Assembly (NCBI RefSeq): GCF_003001815.1
Contig: NZ_PVMZ01000008.1
Location: forward strand, 310,001 to 374,000
Length of the DNA: 64,000 nt
Direction: 5' to 3'
Origin: Actinoplanes italicus
Lineage (GTDB): Bacteria > Actinomycetota > Actinomycetes > Mycobacteriales > Micromonosporaceae
The translations under genes and the position numbers were made by a program. The notes under the pieces are model-generated. The model ran no database searches. It was not told where the DNA came from and saw only the letters and a list, made by a program, of their open reading frames with translations. Position 1 is the first letter of the stretch. Each line of letters starts with the position of its first letter. Below are positions 7,523 through 16,047 of the stretch, one piece after another.

Positions 7523-8665
7523 GTGTTCCTGACTGTGCTGACCACCCTGAATGGCATGGGAGACCTCGCACGCTTGCTCAAGGAGAGCTGGAGTCTCGTC
7601 GAGGAGCATCAGGACAAGGTTGCAGGGTATTTCTACGCGCGCATCTTCCTGTCGTACCCGGATCTGCGCGACCTGTTCCCGGTGCAGATGGATGTGCAGC
7701 GAGCCCGTCTGCTGGGTGCGATCGTGCAGGCCGTACAGACGCTGGAGGACCCGGAGCGGTTCGACGAGTACCTGCGGGCGCTCGGCCGCGACCACCGCAA
7801 GTTCCACGTGGAACCGGAGCACTACGAGGTGGTCGGCGGTGCCCTGATCGAGTCGATGCGGGCGTTCGCCGGCGAGGAGTGGGGCGTCGAGTACGACCAG
7901 GCGTGGGCCGACGCGTACGCCGTGATCGCCTCGAAGATGCTCGCCGGTGCGGAGGCGGACCCGAACCCGCCGTACTGGTACGGCGAGGTGGTCGCGCACG
8001 AGCGCCGTTCCCGGGACATCGCGGTGTTCACGGTCCTGCCCTTGCAGCCGCTCGACTACCGGGCCGGGCAGTACCTGAGCATAGAGGCCCCGCGCTACCA
8101 GCCGCGGCTGTGGCGCACCTACTCGCCGGCGAACGCACCCCGGCGGGACAACACCCTGGAGTTCCATGTACGTGCTGTCGGCGCCGGCTGGGTGTCGAGC
8201 GCCCTGGTCCGGCGCCTGCAGGTGGGCGACATGATCAAGCTGGCCGCGCCGATGGGCTCGATGACGCTTGATCGAAGATCGACCCGGGACGCCGTCTTCG
8301 TGGCCGGTGGTACCGGGCTGGCCCCGATCAAATCCTTGCTCGAGGAGCTGACCCGGTACAACCGGACCCGCTGGGTGCATGTCTTCTTCGGCGCGCGCAA
8401 CCGTGAGGACCTGTACGACCTGGCCGACCTGAACCGGCTGGCGGCCCGCTACCCGTGGCTGTCGGTGGTGACCGCTTGCAGTGAGGACCCCACCTTCCCG
8501 GGCGAGCAGGGTGACATCTCGGACGTGGTGGCGAAGTACGGCCCGTGGAAGGAGCACGACTTCTTCGTATCCGGATCGGGCCGGATGGTGAAGGCCACCC
8601 TGAAGCGCCTCGCCGAGCTACAGGTGCCGAGTGTCCGGATAAAGTACGACAGCTTCTCCGAATAA
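7523..8665 (+). CDS. Flavohemoglobin-like globin/FAD/NAD oxidoreductase
   Basis: A 380-residue fusion of a globin domain (about 15-150), a ferredoxin-reductase-type FAD domain (150-250) and an NAD(P) domain (255-375). The likely proximal heme histidine is H91 in LGRDHRKF and the distal tyrosine Y38 in FYARIF, both as in Hmp. RTYSPANAP matches the FAD R-x-Y-S motif and GGTGLAPI the nucleotide loop. Members act as NO dioxygenases, turning NO and O2 into nitrate with NAD(P)H. GTG 7523 and ATG 7556 are both possible starts; neither has a clear ribosome site, and the ATG fits the globin start better. Confidence 0.9.
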   Translation: MFLTVLTTLNGMGDLARLLKESWSLVEEHQDKVAGYFYARIFLSYPDLRDLFPVQMDVQRARLLGAIVQAVQTLEDPERFDEYLRALGRDHRKFHVEPEHYEVVGGALIESMRAFAGEEWGVEYDQAWADAYAVIASKMLAGAEADPNPPYWYGEVVAHERRSRDIAVFTVLPLQPLDYRAGQYLSIEAPRYQPRLWRTYSPANAPRRDNTLEFHVRAVGAGWVSSALVRRLQVGDMIKLAAPMGSMTLDRRSTRDAVFVAGGTGLAPIKSLLEELTRYNRTRWVHVFFGARNREDLYDLADLNRLAARYPWLSVVTACSEDPTFPGEQGDISDVVAKYGPWKEHDFFVSGSGRMVKATLKRLAELQVPSVRIKYDSFSE

Positions 8666-8684
8666 GGCGAACCGATTGAGCCGG

Positions 8685-10214
8685 TCAGTAGTCCCAGGGC
8701 CGTCCGGTCTGCTGGTACTGGGCTACCGGCACCAGCTTGGCGTCGACAGCCATCCGGTCCACGTAGAGCCGCCCTTCCAGGTGGTCGATCTCGTGGCTGA
8801 TCAGCCGGGCCAGCGCCCGCTCGAACGTGGTGACCACCCGGGTCCCGTCGAACCGGGCGTGCTCCACGTCGATCCGCAGCGGCCGCGGCACTAGTCCGCG
8901 GTAGTCGAAGAACGACAGACAGCCCTCATACTGCTCGTCGTAATCCGGGGATTCACCGACCACCCTCGGGTTGAGCAGGACGACCGGTTCGGTGTCACGT
9001 TCCGGCGGGCGGACGACGGCGGCCGCGACCGGCACCCCGATCTGTGGTGCGGCGAGACCCACCCCCTTGCTGAACTCGTGCAGGTCCTCCAAGCGGCCGA
9101 GGGAGGTGAGCAGCCGGGTGACCGCATTGCGGGCCGCGTCTCCCTCACGGGGGAGCTGGAAGTGACGGGCCCGCTGCCGGAGCAGGTCGGATCCGCGCTG
9201 GATGATGCCGATACCGCGCATCCGGTGCGAGGCCCGGGGCAGGGCCGGCTCCGGCGGTCCGGTCTCCTCGTAGACCGGCGCGTCGGCGCCGCGATACCGC
9301 CACTCCAGGCGATACCGCGCGTTGAGCAGGGGCGCGTCTGTAGACCACTCGAAAATGGCACGACCTCCCTCGGTGCGGCGTTCCAACGGGGTACGGACGG
9401 GCACCTCGGCGGCGAGGGACGCCTCCACACCCCAGACCTGGGGTTCGAAGCTCTCCGGGAGTTTCAGCCGCACGGTCAGCGACCGGGTCGGCAGACGGAC
9501 GGCGCGCTGGAACCACTGGCCCCACTTCTCTTCGCCGACCGAGTAGGCGTACACGATGGTGGTCCGTTCGCCGGGATAGAGCGGGAACTGGCCGCGGTCG
9601 TTGGCGAACATGAGCCAGACCTCTTTGGACGCGTCCCGGTCGAGCTTGACCCGCCACTGCATGGGCTCGGCCGCGACACCCTCGCCGGCGAAAGCCCGCA
9701 CGTCCATCTCGTCGAAGCTGAGAGGGTTCTCCCGGTGGTGCCGGTTGGAGCCGGCCGGGTCGTGCGGGTAACGGTCCACGGAGATCTTGGCGAGGTAGCG
9801 GGTGACCGGTTCCACACCGGCGTTGTACAGCCATCGCTGGACGGTGCAGCGGTAGGCGCCGTCGGTGTAGGCGAGCTCGGCGACCTCACGCTCGACGATC
9901 AGGCCGGTGCCGGGCGGCAGCCACTGGACCGGCACCGGAGGGTCACGGTGCGGTCCGTTGTTGCGGGTGTGCCGGAGTTCGTCGTACTCCTGGAATTTCT
10001 GCCAGATCGCCCCGCCCGCACCGAGGACCGCTTCGGCCCGGCGGGCGAAGTCCTCGGTCGGTTTGTGCCGCCGTCCCTCGACGTGGCTGACGTAGGAGGG
10101 ATCGAAGCCCATGCGCGCGGCGAGCTGCTTCTTCGTCATCCCGCGCTCGACCCGCCATTGCGCGAGCGCCGTGACGAACTGATCTGCGGCCCTCTCAATG
10201 GGCGAGGTGGTCAT
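8685..10214 (-). CDS. XRE-type HTH fused to a complete peptide deformylase domain
   Basis: A 509-residue three-part protein. Residues about 10-75 are a Cro/C1-type helix-turn-helix (MTKKQLAARMGFDPSYVSHV). Residues 90-330 are a beta-rich domain I do not recognise. Residues about 335-505 are peptide deformylase with all three motifs: GVGLAAPQ (385-392), EGCLS (431-435) and HEIDH (475-479), numbered from the alternative GTG start at 10217. The metal ligands Cys, His, His and the catalytic Glu are present, so formyl-Met deformylation is plausible. At over 500 residues it is much longer than a housekeeping deformylase (about 170-190). It converges on the flavohemoglobin gene with a 19-bp gap. Confidence 0.88.
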   Translation of the reverse strand: MTTSPIERAADQFVTALAQWRVERGMTKKQLAARMGFDPSYVSHVEGRRHKPTEDFARRAEAVLGAGGAIWQKFQEYDELRHTRNNGPHRDPPVPVQWLPPGTGLIVEREVAELAYTDGAYRCTVQRWLYNAGVEPVTRYLAKISVDRYPHDPAGSNRHHRENPLSFDEMDVRAFAGEGVAAEPMQWRVKLDRDASKEVWLMFANDRGQFPLYPGERTTIVYAYSVGEEKWGQWFQRAVRLPTRSLTVRLKLPESFEPQVWGVEASLAAEVPVRTPLERRTEGGRAIFEWSTDAPLLNARYRLEWRYRGADAPVYEETGPPEPALPRASHRMRGIGIIQRGSDLLRQRARHFQLPREGDAARNAVTRLLTSLGRLEDLHEFSKGVGLAAPQIGVPVAAAVVRPPERDTEPVVLLNPRVVGESPDYDEQYEGCLSFFDYRGLVPRPLRIDVEHARFDGTRVVTTFERALARLISHEIDHLEGRLYVDRMAVDAKLVPVAQYQQTGRPWDY

Positions 10215-10381
10215 CACGGATGTCCCCTTCGCGACGGCATGTTCAGTGTCGCCGGGGTACGTGTCCGTAAGGAGCTACTAGCGTTTTGCCGACAAATACC
10301 TTGACGAATCCGACAGCGCCGCGACGCTACGTAAAGTAATCATCACCTTGGGCATTCGCCCGAAAGATCCGCTTAGACCGG

Positions 10382-10400
10382 TGTGGTTAGGCTACCCTTA
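10382..10400 (+). promoter_or_regulatory. Iron box (IdeR/DmdR-type operator)
   Basis: TGTGGTTAGGCTACCCTTA agrees at 15 of 19 positions with the actinobacterial iron-box consensus TTAGGTTAGGCTAACCTAA. It lies about 100-140 bases before the FhuF-type gene, as expected for repression by an iron-loaded DtxR-family regulator. Confidence 0.75.
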
Positions 10401-10483
10401 ACCGGGTACCGTAGTGTCGCCGCTCCACAAGAGCAGGCTCGGCTCCTCAAGACTTGGCAAGATCATCCGCAAGGAGACATGCG

Positions 10484-10525
10484 GTGACTCAGCGACGAGT
10501 GCCGCGGGCAGGCGGACGCCCGTGA
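10484..10525 (+). CDS. Possible 13-codon leader peptide overlapping the FhuF-type start
   Basis: AAGGAG at 10471-10476 lies 7 bases before a GTG (10484). That frame encodes the short peptide MTQRRVPRAGGRP and stops at TGA 10523-10525, overlapping a GTG (10522) in the frame of the reductase as GTGA. It has the best ribosome site in the region. It could be a translationally coupled leader, or it could mark the true start region if the sequence carries an indel. Confidence 0.4.
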   Translation: MTQRRVPRAGGRP

Positions 10526-11319
10526 CCAGCCCCACCATGGAGCTGACGCAGATCCGCCCCCGGCCGCTGGCGCCGGTCACCGCGAGCCTGCGTGCCATGT
10601 TCGGCACCAGCACCGAGGTTCCCGGGCTGGCCCCCGACCTGGTGGTCCGCGACCTGGCCGGCTGGACGCCGACGGCCCGTCTGGCCGACGTGCACCTGGA
10701 CACCCTCCTCGACGCGGCCCGTCATCGCTGGAACGCTCAGCCGCACGCGGCCGCCGCGCTCGCCTGGAAGGCGTACACGTACTGGCTCGCCCTGCCCGCC
10801 GTGCTCGGCTGGGCGTCGGCGCGACGCGTACCGCTGATCACCTCCACCGACACGCTGATGCACTTCGACGATCCGCGGGCGCTGATCACGCTCGGCATGC
10901 GGCCGGACGTCCCGGTCGCGGTCCTGCCCCACGACCCGCTCGCCCTCTCGCGTCTGCCGCAGGTCAAGGTCGTGCCGGACGAGGAGGCACTGCTCGCGGA
11001 GTTCCGCCGCAGCATCCTCGACCAGCACCTCGACCCGCTGCTCGACGCCATCCACGGCCGCGTCCGCCTGGGCAAACGCACCCTGCTCGGCTCGCTCGCG
11101 TCCGGCGTCGCCTACGGCGTCCTGCGTTCCGCCGACGCGGTCCCCGGCTCGTCCGCCGAGACCATCGACCGGCTGCTCGGCGCCCTCGGCGTGCGCGACC
11201 TGATCGAACTGCACCCCACCGAGCAGGGAAAGCTCGACATCCGCCGCAAGACCTGCTGCCTGGCCTTCACCCTGCCGCGGCCCAAGGTCTGCCCGGGGTG
11301 CTGCATCAAAACCTCTTAG
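10522..11319 (+). CDS. FhuF-type (2Fe-2S) ferric-siderophore reductase
   Basis: About 265 residues. The C-terminus has the FhuF cluster motif C-C-x10-C-x2-C (CCLAFTLPRPKVCPGC), which binds a [2Fe-2S] centre. FhuF proteins reduce ferric siderophores in the cytoplasm to release iron. Family members conserve mainly this tail and the Trp/Lys-rich helix seen here as LAWKAYTYWL. The start is uncertain: GTG 10522 is coupled to the small leader frame, ATG 10537 follows, and the frame is open back to GTG 10414. An iron box at 10382-10400 indicates induction under iron starvation. A hairpin terminator follows. Confidence 0.85.
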   Translation: MTSPTMELTQIRPRPLAPVTASLRAMFGTSTEVPGLAPDLVVRDLAGWTPTARLADVHLDTLLDAARHRWNAQPHAAAALAWKAYTYWLALPAVLGWASARRVPLITSTDTLMHFDDPRALITLGMRPDVPVAVLPHDPLALSRLPQVKVVPDEEALLAEFRRSILDQHLDPLLDAIHGRVRLGKRTLLGSLASGVAYGVLRSADAVPGSSAETIDRLLGALGVRDLIELHPTEQGKLDIRRKTCCLAFTLPRPKVCPGCCIKTS

Positions 11320-11371
11320 CTGTACGTACGGCGCGGTGCCGTGACACTCCGGTCACACGTCGGCCCCACGG

Positions 11372-11416
11372 CGAACGAGCCCCGCACAGGTCTCACGACG
11401 GTGCGGGGCTCGTTCG
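11372..11416. terminator. Bidirectional hairpin terminator
   Basis: CGAACGAGCCCCGCAC (11372-11387) is perfectly repeated in inverse at 11401-11416, giving a 16-bp stem and a 13-base loop. It lies between the FhuF-type gene and the convergent DUF2690 gene. Confidence 0.85.
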
Positions 11417-11423
11417 GTGAACC

Positions 11424-11888
11424 TCAGTAGTGACCGGTGCACCCGAGGCGGCTGCCCGGCGTGGTGGCCCACTCCAGCTGCAGACACGCGCGGATCTGCG
11501 TACCGGCGTCGTTGTACATCAGCGACCACTCACGACTGCCGAAGTACTCCCACATCAGGACCGGGGTGTAGATGGTGCCCTGACCCTCCCAGCGTTCCAG
11601 GATGACCTTGTCCTGCGACTGGCCGCCGTAGATGCGCGCCCAGACGGTGCGGCACGACGGGCTGTACCGCAGCTGCAGGGTGCGGCCCATGCTGGTGAAC
11701 GTCTTCGCGGTGATGGCGTCGCCGCCACACGGCTTCGAGGACGGGTACACCTGCGGGTCCTTGTTGTTGCATGCCGAGCCGCAGGCGGCGTTGGCGGGCG
11801 ATCCGACCAGCAGGGTGGCGGCGGTGAGCAGCACGGACAGGAACGCGAAGAGGGAGAACGATCGGCGGCGCCGTGGAATCGTCTTCAT
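11424..11888 (-). CDS. Secreted DUF2690-family protein
   Basis: A 154-residue exported protein. The N-terminus MKTIPRRRR is followed by a hydrophobic core and a likely cleavage site after GSPANA. The mature part has the DUF2690 pattern: CGSACNNKDP, a later DAITAK, then LQLRYSPSCRTVWARI. Four of its cysteines are spaced for disulfides. ATG at 11888 is favoured by AAAGGA nine bases upstream. Members are small actinobacterial extracellular proteins or domains of unknown function. Confidence 0.85.
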   Translation of the reverse strand: MKTIPRRRRSFSLFAFLSVLLTAATLLVGSPANAACGSACNNKDPQVYPSSKPCGGDAITAKTFTSMGRTLQLRYSPSCRTVWARIYGGQSQDKVILERWEGQGTIYTPVLMWEYFGSREWSLMYNDAGTQIRACLQLEWATTPGSRLGCTGHY

Positions 11889-12132
11889 GGGAGGCAGTCC
11901 TTTCAACATGGGCAGCAGACGGTCCTATGTGGACACGAGAGGACTGTTCGAGCCCGTGGTCCTTCATGCCGCACAGGACCGATCGGCTCGTTTTCGCGGC
12001 TGTGACATTACGGCCGGCGCCAAGGTCGGCAAATATGAACGCGGCGTGACATAGATCATCATCAGCGGTGTCGCGGAGTGATGTCCTCACGGAGCGCTTC
12101 GGCGACGCGGAAGACTCGCGGAGCCCGAGCGG

Positions 12133-12174
12133 CCGCACGGCGGTCCGGTCACGACCGGCAGAACCGCCGTGCGG
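12133..12174. terminator. GC hairpin terminator
   Basis: CCGCACGGCGGT (12133-12144) pairs with ACCGCCGTGCGG (12163-12174). It lies just beyond the stop of the large membrane protein and has TTT on the plus-strand side. Confidence 0.7.
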
Positions 12175-12183
12175 TTTCGACCG

Positions 12184-14160
12184 TCAGTAAGGTTCGCCAC
12201 CGGTCAGGACGGCGTCCTGGTCGTCGACCAGGTGACGGACGTCCCAGACCCAGGCGCCGCCGACCCAGCTCGGGCGGAAGCCCAGCAGGTCGGACATCGT
12301 GCGGAGCATCTCGATGTCCCGGGTCTGCGGGGTCAGCACCACCACGCCCGCTTTCCAGAAGCGGAGGTCGGCGAGGGTCATCTCACGGCGAGTGTCGGTG
12401 ATCTCCGGGATCGGGTTGCCCTGCTTGATCGACGCCATCAGGCCGCTGGTCGGACGCCACGGCGGCGCGAACGCCGCGGTCCGGTCGTTCGGGTCCTGCG
12501 GGTTCTGGGCGGGCAACAGCGCGTACGCACCGGCGAGGCGCAGCTCGTGACCGGTCTCCGCGGTCCAGCGCAGCGGGTCGGGGTAGGCGCCGTCCGGCAG
12601 CGGCAGGGTGACCATGGTGTGCCGGTCGTCGACGTAGGTCTTCCACGTGCCCGAACTCACGAACGCCGGCACCGGGTCCATCGGAACCGTGGCCAGCGGC
12701 TTGGGGATGAGCGGCACCAGCGCCATCGCCACCGCGGTGATCATCGCGACCCGGACCGGGCCGCGGGAGGCCGGCTGGGTACGGATCATGTCGGCCGCGC
12801 GCTGACAGCCGAGCGCGAGCACGATGCCGATGATCGGGGCGATCGCCATGGCCCAGCGGGTGGGCACCGCCGAGTCCAGCACCGGGATGCTGTGCAGCAC
12901 CGCCCAGATGCCGGGGACACCGGTGTCCTCCCCGTTGAGCACGACGCTGGGGCCGAGCGACATGGCAGCGAAGAGGACCGCGATGCCGCCGATGGTGAGC
13001 ACCGCCGCAGAGCGGCGCAGCCAGAGGAGCAGGCCGGCGAAGAGCACGAGCAGACCCCAGCCGAAGAACGCGTTCTCTTCCGCCGGGTTCTGCGCGAGGC
13101 GAGCGGCGACGGCCGCGTCACCGGCGACCGAATGCCGGGAGTAGGCGGCGTACGAACCGAGGTCGGCGCCGAAAGCCCGTACCGATTCATGAAGACCCTG
13201 ATAGCTCTGCGGGCCGATGAACTGAACGCTGAGCGGGTAGGCCAGGGCCGCCAGAGTGGCGAGCGCGGTGATGCCGAGCGCTCGCAGGAACGGCAGGACG
13301 TCACCCGGGTGGCTCTTGCGCCGGACCACCGCCATGACGGCGCAGAAGAAGCCGAGGCCGACCGCGGTCATGAACAGGATCTCGAGGTTGATGAACGCCT
13401 GCCAGACGAGCAGGACGGCCAGGATCAGCCCGTTGCGGACCGCCTTGCCCGGAACGCGCAGTTCGAGCGTGCGCCAGATGATCAGCGGGACGAGGAACTG
13501 CGAGACGATGTTGGGGTGCCCGCCGGCGTGCGAGACCATGCTCGGCGCGAAGGTGCAGAAGAGCGCACCCACCCAGGCGGCCGCGCGAGATGTGACGAAC
13601 CGACGCGAGAGCACCAGATACCACGACGCGCCGGTAAATGCCAATGCGCCGGTGAGAAATACGTTGAACGCCACATGAGGACCGAACAGAAGAGTGATGG
13701 GCGTCAGTGGCAAGGAAACGGCCAACACTGAGGTGTTGGCCATCATGTTCACCCCGTCGGGGTAATTCATGCGGTCCGAGAAGAACGGATAGACGCCATC
13801 GGTGAGCACGCGTGCACCGTGCGCCAGCATCCACTCGAAGAAAGCTTGATCCTGCGGATCATCGCGCAGTTCATGATCAAGATTGAGCCACAACGGTGCG
13901 GTCAGGTAGAGCGCGACGGCCAGCATGCTGACGAGCGCGGCGACATCCCGCCAGGTGAGCCAGCGGCGCCAGAAGGGGCGTCCGACCTGCTCTTCGACGG
14001 TTTCGATGATGGGCGCCACAACGGCCGGCGCGGCCACCGCGACACTTGACCCGAGGGCTATCAGCTCGGCGTCCAGGTCGTCGTCGGCGGTCACTTGGCG
14101 CGGCGGCAGAAGGTTCTCGCCGGTCGACTGGCCTGTCGAGTCAAAACCCGTAATCGTCAT
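12184..14160 (-). CDS. Polytopic membrane protein, GT-C glycosyltransferase-like
   Basis: A 658-residue integral membrane protein. A cytoplasmic N-terminus of about 80 residues is followed by some 11-12 hydrophobic segments and a C-terminal soluble domain of about 150 residues. The acidic first loop NLDHELRDDPQDQAFFEWML resembles the loop that carries the catalytic Asp in GT-C transferases using polyprenyl-phosphate sugars. A role in cell-envelope glycan assembly is inferred from that topology. ATG at 14160 is chosen because upstream in-frame codons reach into the promoter region. It is divergent from the methyltransferase at 14438. Confidence 0.7.
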   Translation of the reverse strand: MTITGFDSTGQSTGENLLPPRQVTADDDLDAELIALGSSVAVAAPAVVAPIIETVEEQVGRPFWRRWLTWRDVAALVSMLAVALYLTAPLWLNLDHELRDDPQDQAFFEWMLAHGARVLTDGVYPFFSDRMNYPDGVNMMANTSVLAVSLPLTPITLLFGPHVAFNVFLTGALAFTGASWYLVLSRRFVTSRAAAWVGALFCTFAPSMVSHAGGHPNIVSQFLVPLIIWRTLELRVPGKAVRNGLILAVLLVWQAFINLEILFMTAVGLGFFCAVMAVVRRKSHPGDVLPFLRALGITALATLAALAYPLSVQFIGPQSYQGLHESVRAFGADLGSYAAYSRHSVAGDAAVAARLAQNPAEENAFFGWGLLVLFAGLLLWLRRSAAVLTIGGIAVLFAAMSLGPSVVLNGEDTGVPGIWAVLHSIPVLDSAVPTRWAMAIAPIIGIVLALGCQRAADMIRTQPASRGPVRVAMITAVAMALVPLIPKPLATVPMDPVPAFVSSGTWKTYVDDRHTMVTLPLPDGAYPDPLRWTAETGHELRLAGAYALLPAQNPQDPNDRTAAFAPPWRPTSGLMASIKQGNPIPEITDTRREMTLADLRFWKAGVVVLTPQTRDIEMLRTMSDLLGFRPSWVGGAWVWDVRHLVDDQDAVLTGGEPY

Positions 14161-14437
14161 AGCATCGGCGAGCCTAACCGAGGTTTCCGAGAAGCCAGCG
14201 GTGTGCGCCCCAGGCGTGATAGAGCCGATATGTACGCGTGTTTTCCGCGTGTCCAAGCGGTCACCCAACCTGTGGACTTCCTGCGAGGTAACCCATCCGA
14301 GTACTCCACCCGCCTATGTCTCAATCAGGCCAAAAAATCGGGGGTGACCAGCGCTCAACTTTCGGATAGGCGCGTCAGATGGTTAACTTCAGCGGTCCCG
14401 CTGTCACTCAGATCGGCAAGATGAGGGAACCTCACCT

Positions 14438-15151
14438 ATGGCAGACATCACCGGAGACCAGCGGATCCAGTCCGAAGTGCTCGAAGGCCTCGCCACGGCT
14501 GTGAACCACCGACGCTGGTTCGTCGAGCTCGCTCTCCCGCACCTCGGGGACAACCCCATCGAGATCGGCAGCGGCCTCGGTGACTACGCCATCGAGTGGG
14601 CCGAGCACCTGCCGAAGTTCACCGCCACCGAGGCCGACCCCGATCGCCTCGTCCTGCTCAAGGAGCGGATGGCGGAGTTCCCGAACATCGACGTGAAGCA
14701 GATGCTGCTCCCCGTCGAGAACCCCGCGGGTGAGTACAGCGCCGCCGTCTCCTACAACGTTCTCGAGCACATCGAGGACCACGTCGGCGCGCTGCGCAGC
14801 ATGAAGGAACTGGTCCGGCCGGGCGGCAAGGTGATCATCATCGTGCCCGCGTTCATGTTCGCGATGAGCCAGGTGGACGTCGCCACCGGGCACATCCGCC
14901 GGTACACCAAGAAGACGCTGGGCGCCGCGTTCACCGAGGCCGGCCTGGAGATCGAGAAGATCCACTACGCGAATGCGCTGGGTCTGCTCGGTTACTACAC
15001 CGCCACCAGCATCTTCAAGCTCGCCCCGAAAGAGGGGCCGATGGTGAAGATCTACGACTCGCTGGTGCTGCCTGTGACCAAGGCCGCCGAGCGCGTCGTC
15101 CGGCCGCCGTTCGGCCAGTCGGTCTTCTGCGTGGCCCGCTCTCCGCGCTGA
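14438..15151 (+). CDS. Class I SAM-dependent methyltransferase
   Basis: A 237-residue soluble methyltransferase. The SAM loop is EIGSGLGDYA (about residues 43-52), the acidic motif II is ATEADPDR, and VSYNVLEHIEDH with LRSMKELVRPGGKVIIIVP matches post-motif blocks of the Methyltransf_11/23 type. The C-terminal third, with RRYTKKTLGAAFTEAGL, is typical of methyltransferases found with glycan and lipid genes. The acceptor is unknown. It starts at ATG 14438, divergent from the GT-C-like protein, and ends in a strong hairpin. Confidence 0.88.
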   Translation: MADITGDQRIQSEVLEGLATAVNHRRWFVELALPHLGDNPIEIGSGLGDYAIEWAEHLPKFTATEADPDRLVLLKERMAEFPNIDVKQMLLPVENPAGEYSAAVSYNVLEHIEDHVGALRSMKELVRPGGKVIIIVPAFMFAMSQVDVATGHIRRYTKKTLGAAFTEAGLEIEKIHYANALGLLGYYTATSIFKLAPKEGPMVKIYDSLVLPVTKAAERVVRPPFGQSVFCVARSPR

Positions 15152-15162
15152 TCCACGCGTTC

Positions 15163-15193
15163 AAAGGCCGCCGGCGTCGCGCCGGCGGCCTTT
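15163..15193. terminator. Bidirectional hairpin terminator
   Basis: AAAGGCCGCCGGC (15163-15175) and GCCGGCGGCCTTT (15181-15193) form a perfect 13-bp stem with a 5-base loop. The ends supply A and T runs on both strands. It separates the methyltransferase from the convergent YbhB gene. Confidence 0.9.
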
Positions 15194-15200
15194 ACTCATG

Positions 15201-15731
15201 TCAGCCGCGCACCTGGAAGGTCGGGCGGATCGTGGCCCGGGCCAGGGTGTGGAAGGCCAGGTTGAAACCGACGTACGCCGGCGAGGCGTCCGGGGTCACC
15301 TCGAGGCGGTCCACATCGATCGCGTGTACGGCGAACACGTACCGGTGCACGCGGTCGCCCGGCGGCGGCGCCGAACCGCCGTAGTTGCGCTCGCCGTAGT
15401 CGTTGCGCACGCAGAACGCGCCGTCCGGCAGCGGGTCCACACCGCGTTCCAGCGACGTGACCGAGACCGGCAGGTTCACCAGCACCCAGTGCCAGAAGCC
15501 ACTGCCCGTGGGCGCGTCCGGGTCGAAGCAGGTGACCACGAAGCCGCGCGTCTCGGCAGGGAACCCGGACCAGGAGAGCTGCGGCGAGAGGTTCTTCCCA
15601 CCGACGCTGGTGTGCACGAACATCTCGTCGAGCGGCTGCCCGTCCGTCACGTCCGTGCTGGTCACCGTGAACTCCGGCACCGGTGGCAGAACGTCGTACG
15701 GGTCGGGCGCCAAGGCGCGGTCAAGACTCAT
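15201..15731 (-). CDS. YbhB/YbcL family (PEBP-like) protein
   Basis: A 176-residue phosphatidylethanolamine-binding-protein-fold protein. Conserved blocks are SPQLSWSGFPAETRGFVV, DPDAPTGSGFWHWVLVNLP and the GGSAPPPGDRVHRYVFAVHA ligand-pocket strand. In bacteria the family is soluble with unknown ligand; homology to Raf kinase inhibitor protein is structural. ATG at 15731 fits the domain start. It is a single gene between two terminators. Confidence 0.92.
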   Translation of the reverse strand: MSLDRALAPDPYDVLPPVPEFTVTSTDVTDGQPLDEMFVHTSVGGKNLSPQLSWSGFPAETRGFVVTCFDPDAPTGSGFWHWVLVNLPVSVTSLERGVDPLPDGAFCVRNDYGERNYGGSAPPPGDRVHRYVFAVHAIDVDRLEVTPDASPAYVGFNLAFHTLARATIRPTFQVRG

Positions 15732-16047
15732 GGTGGGCCTCCGGCGGCGTGGTGAGTAACTGATCAGGTTTTCCCACGATGGGCAGAGACTAACCGTTCG
15801 ACGTGTCCGGCGCCTTTCGTCCCCATTGCCGGGCCCCGTCACACGAACGGGTAAACGCACAGGTGGTGCGCATACCTCCGGTCCTCATCGGTGATGCTTC
15901 TGTCAGACATCCGACCGGGTGCGTGCGGCAGAGATCCCCGCGCCTGGTTGCGATCGGTCGTCGTACGAGAGCCACGACGATCAGCGAGTCGGCACCCGTC
16001 GGACCGGCGGGTGCTGACTGCTGTTCGGGCCCGTTTCAAGGATCGGC
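15732..16047. other. Gene-free stretch with one hairpin
   Basis: This 316-base gap holds the promoter region of the YbhB gene and the hairpin downstream of the NlpC/P60 gene (15987-16019). I see no further gene. Confidence 0.5.
15987..16019 (-). terminator. Hairpin downstream of the NlpC/P60 gene
   Basis: AGTCGGCACCCG (15987-15998) pairs with CGGGTGCTGACT (16008-16019), 11 of 12 positions, 29 bases past the stop. It has no U tail. Confidence 0.6.
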
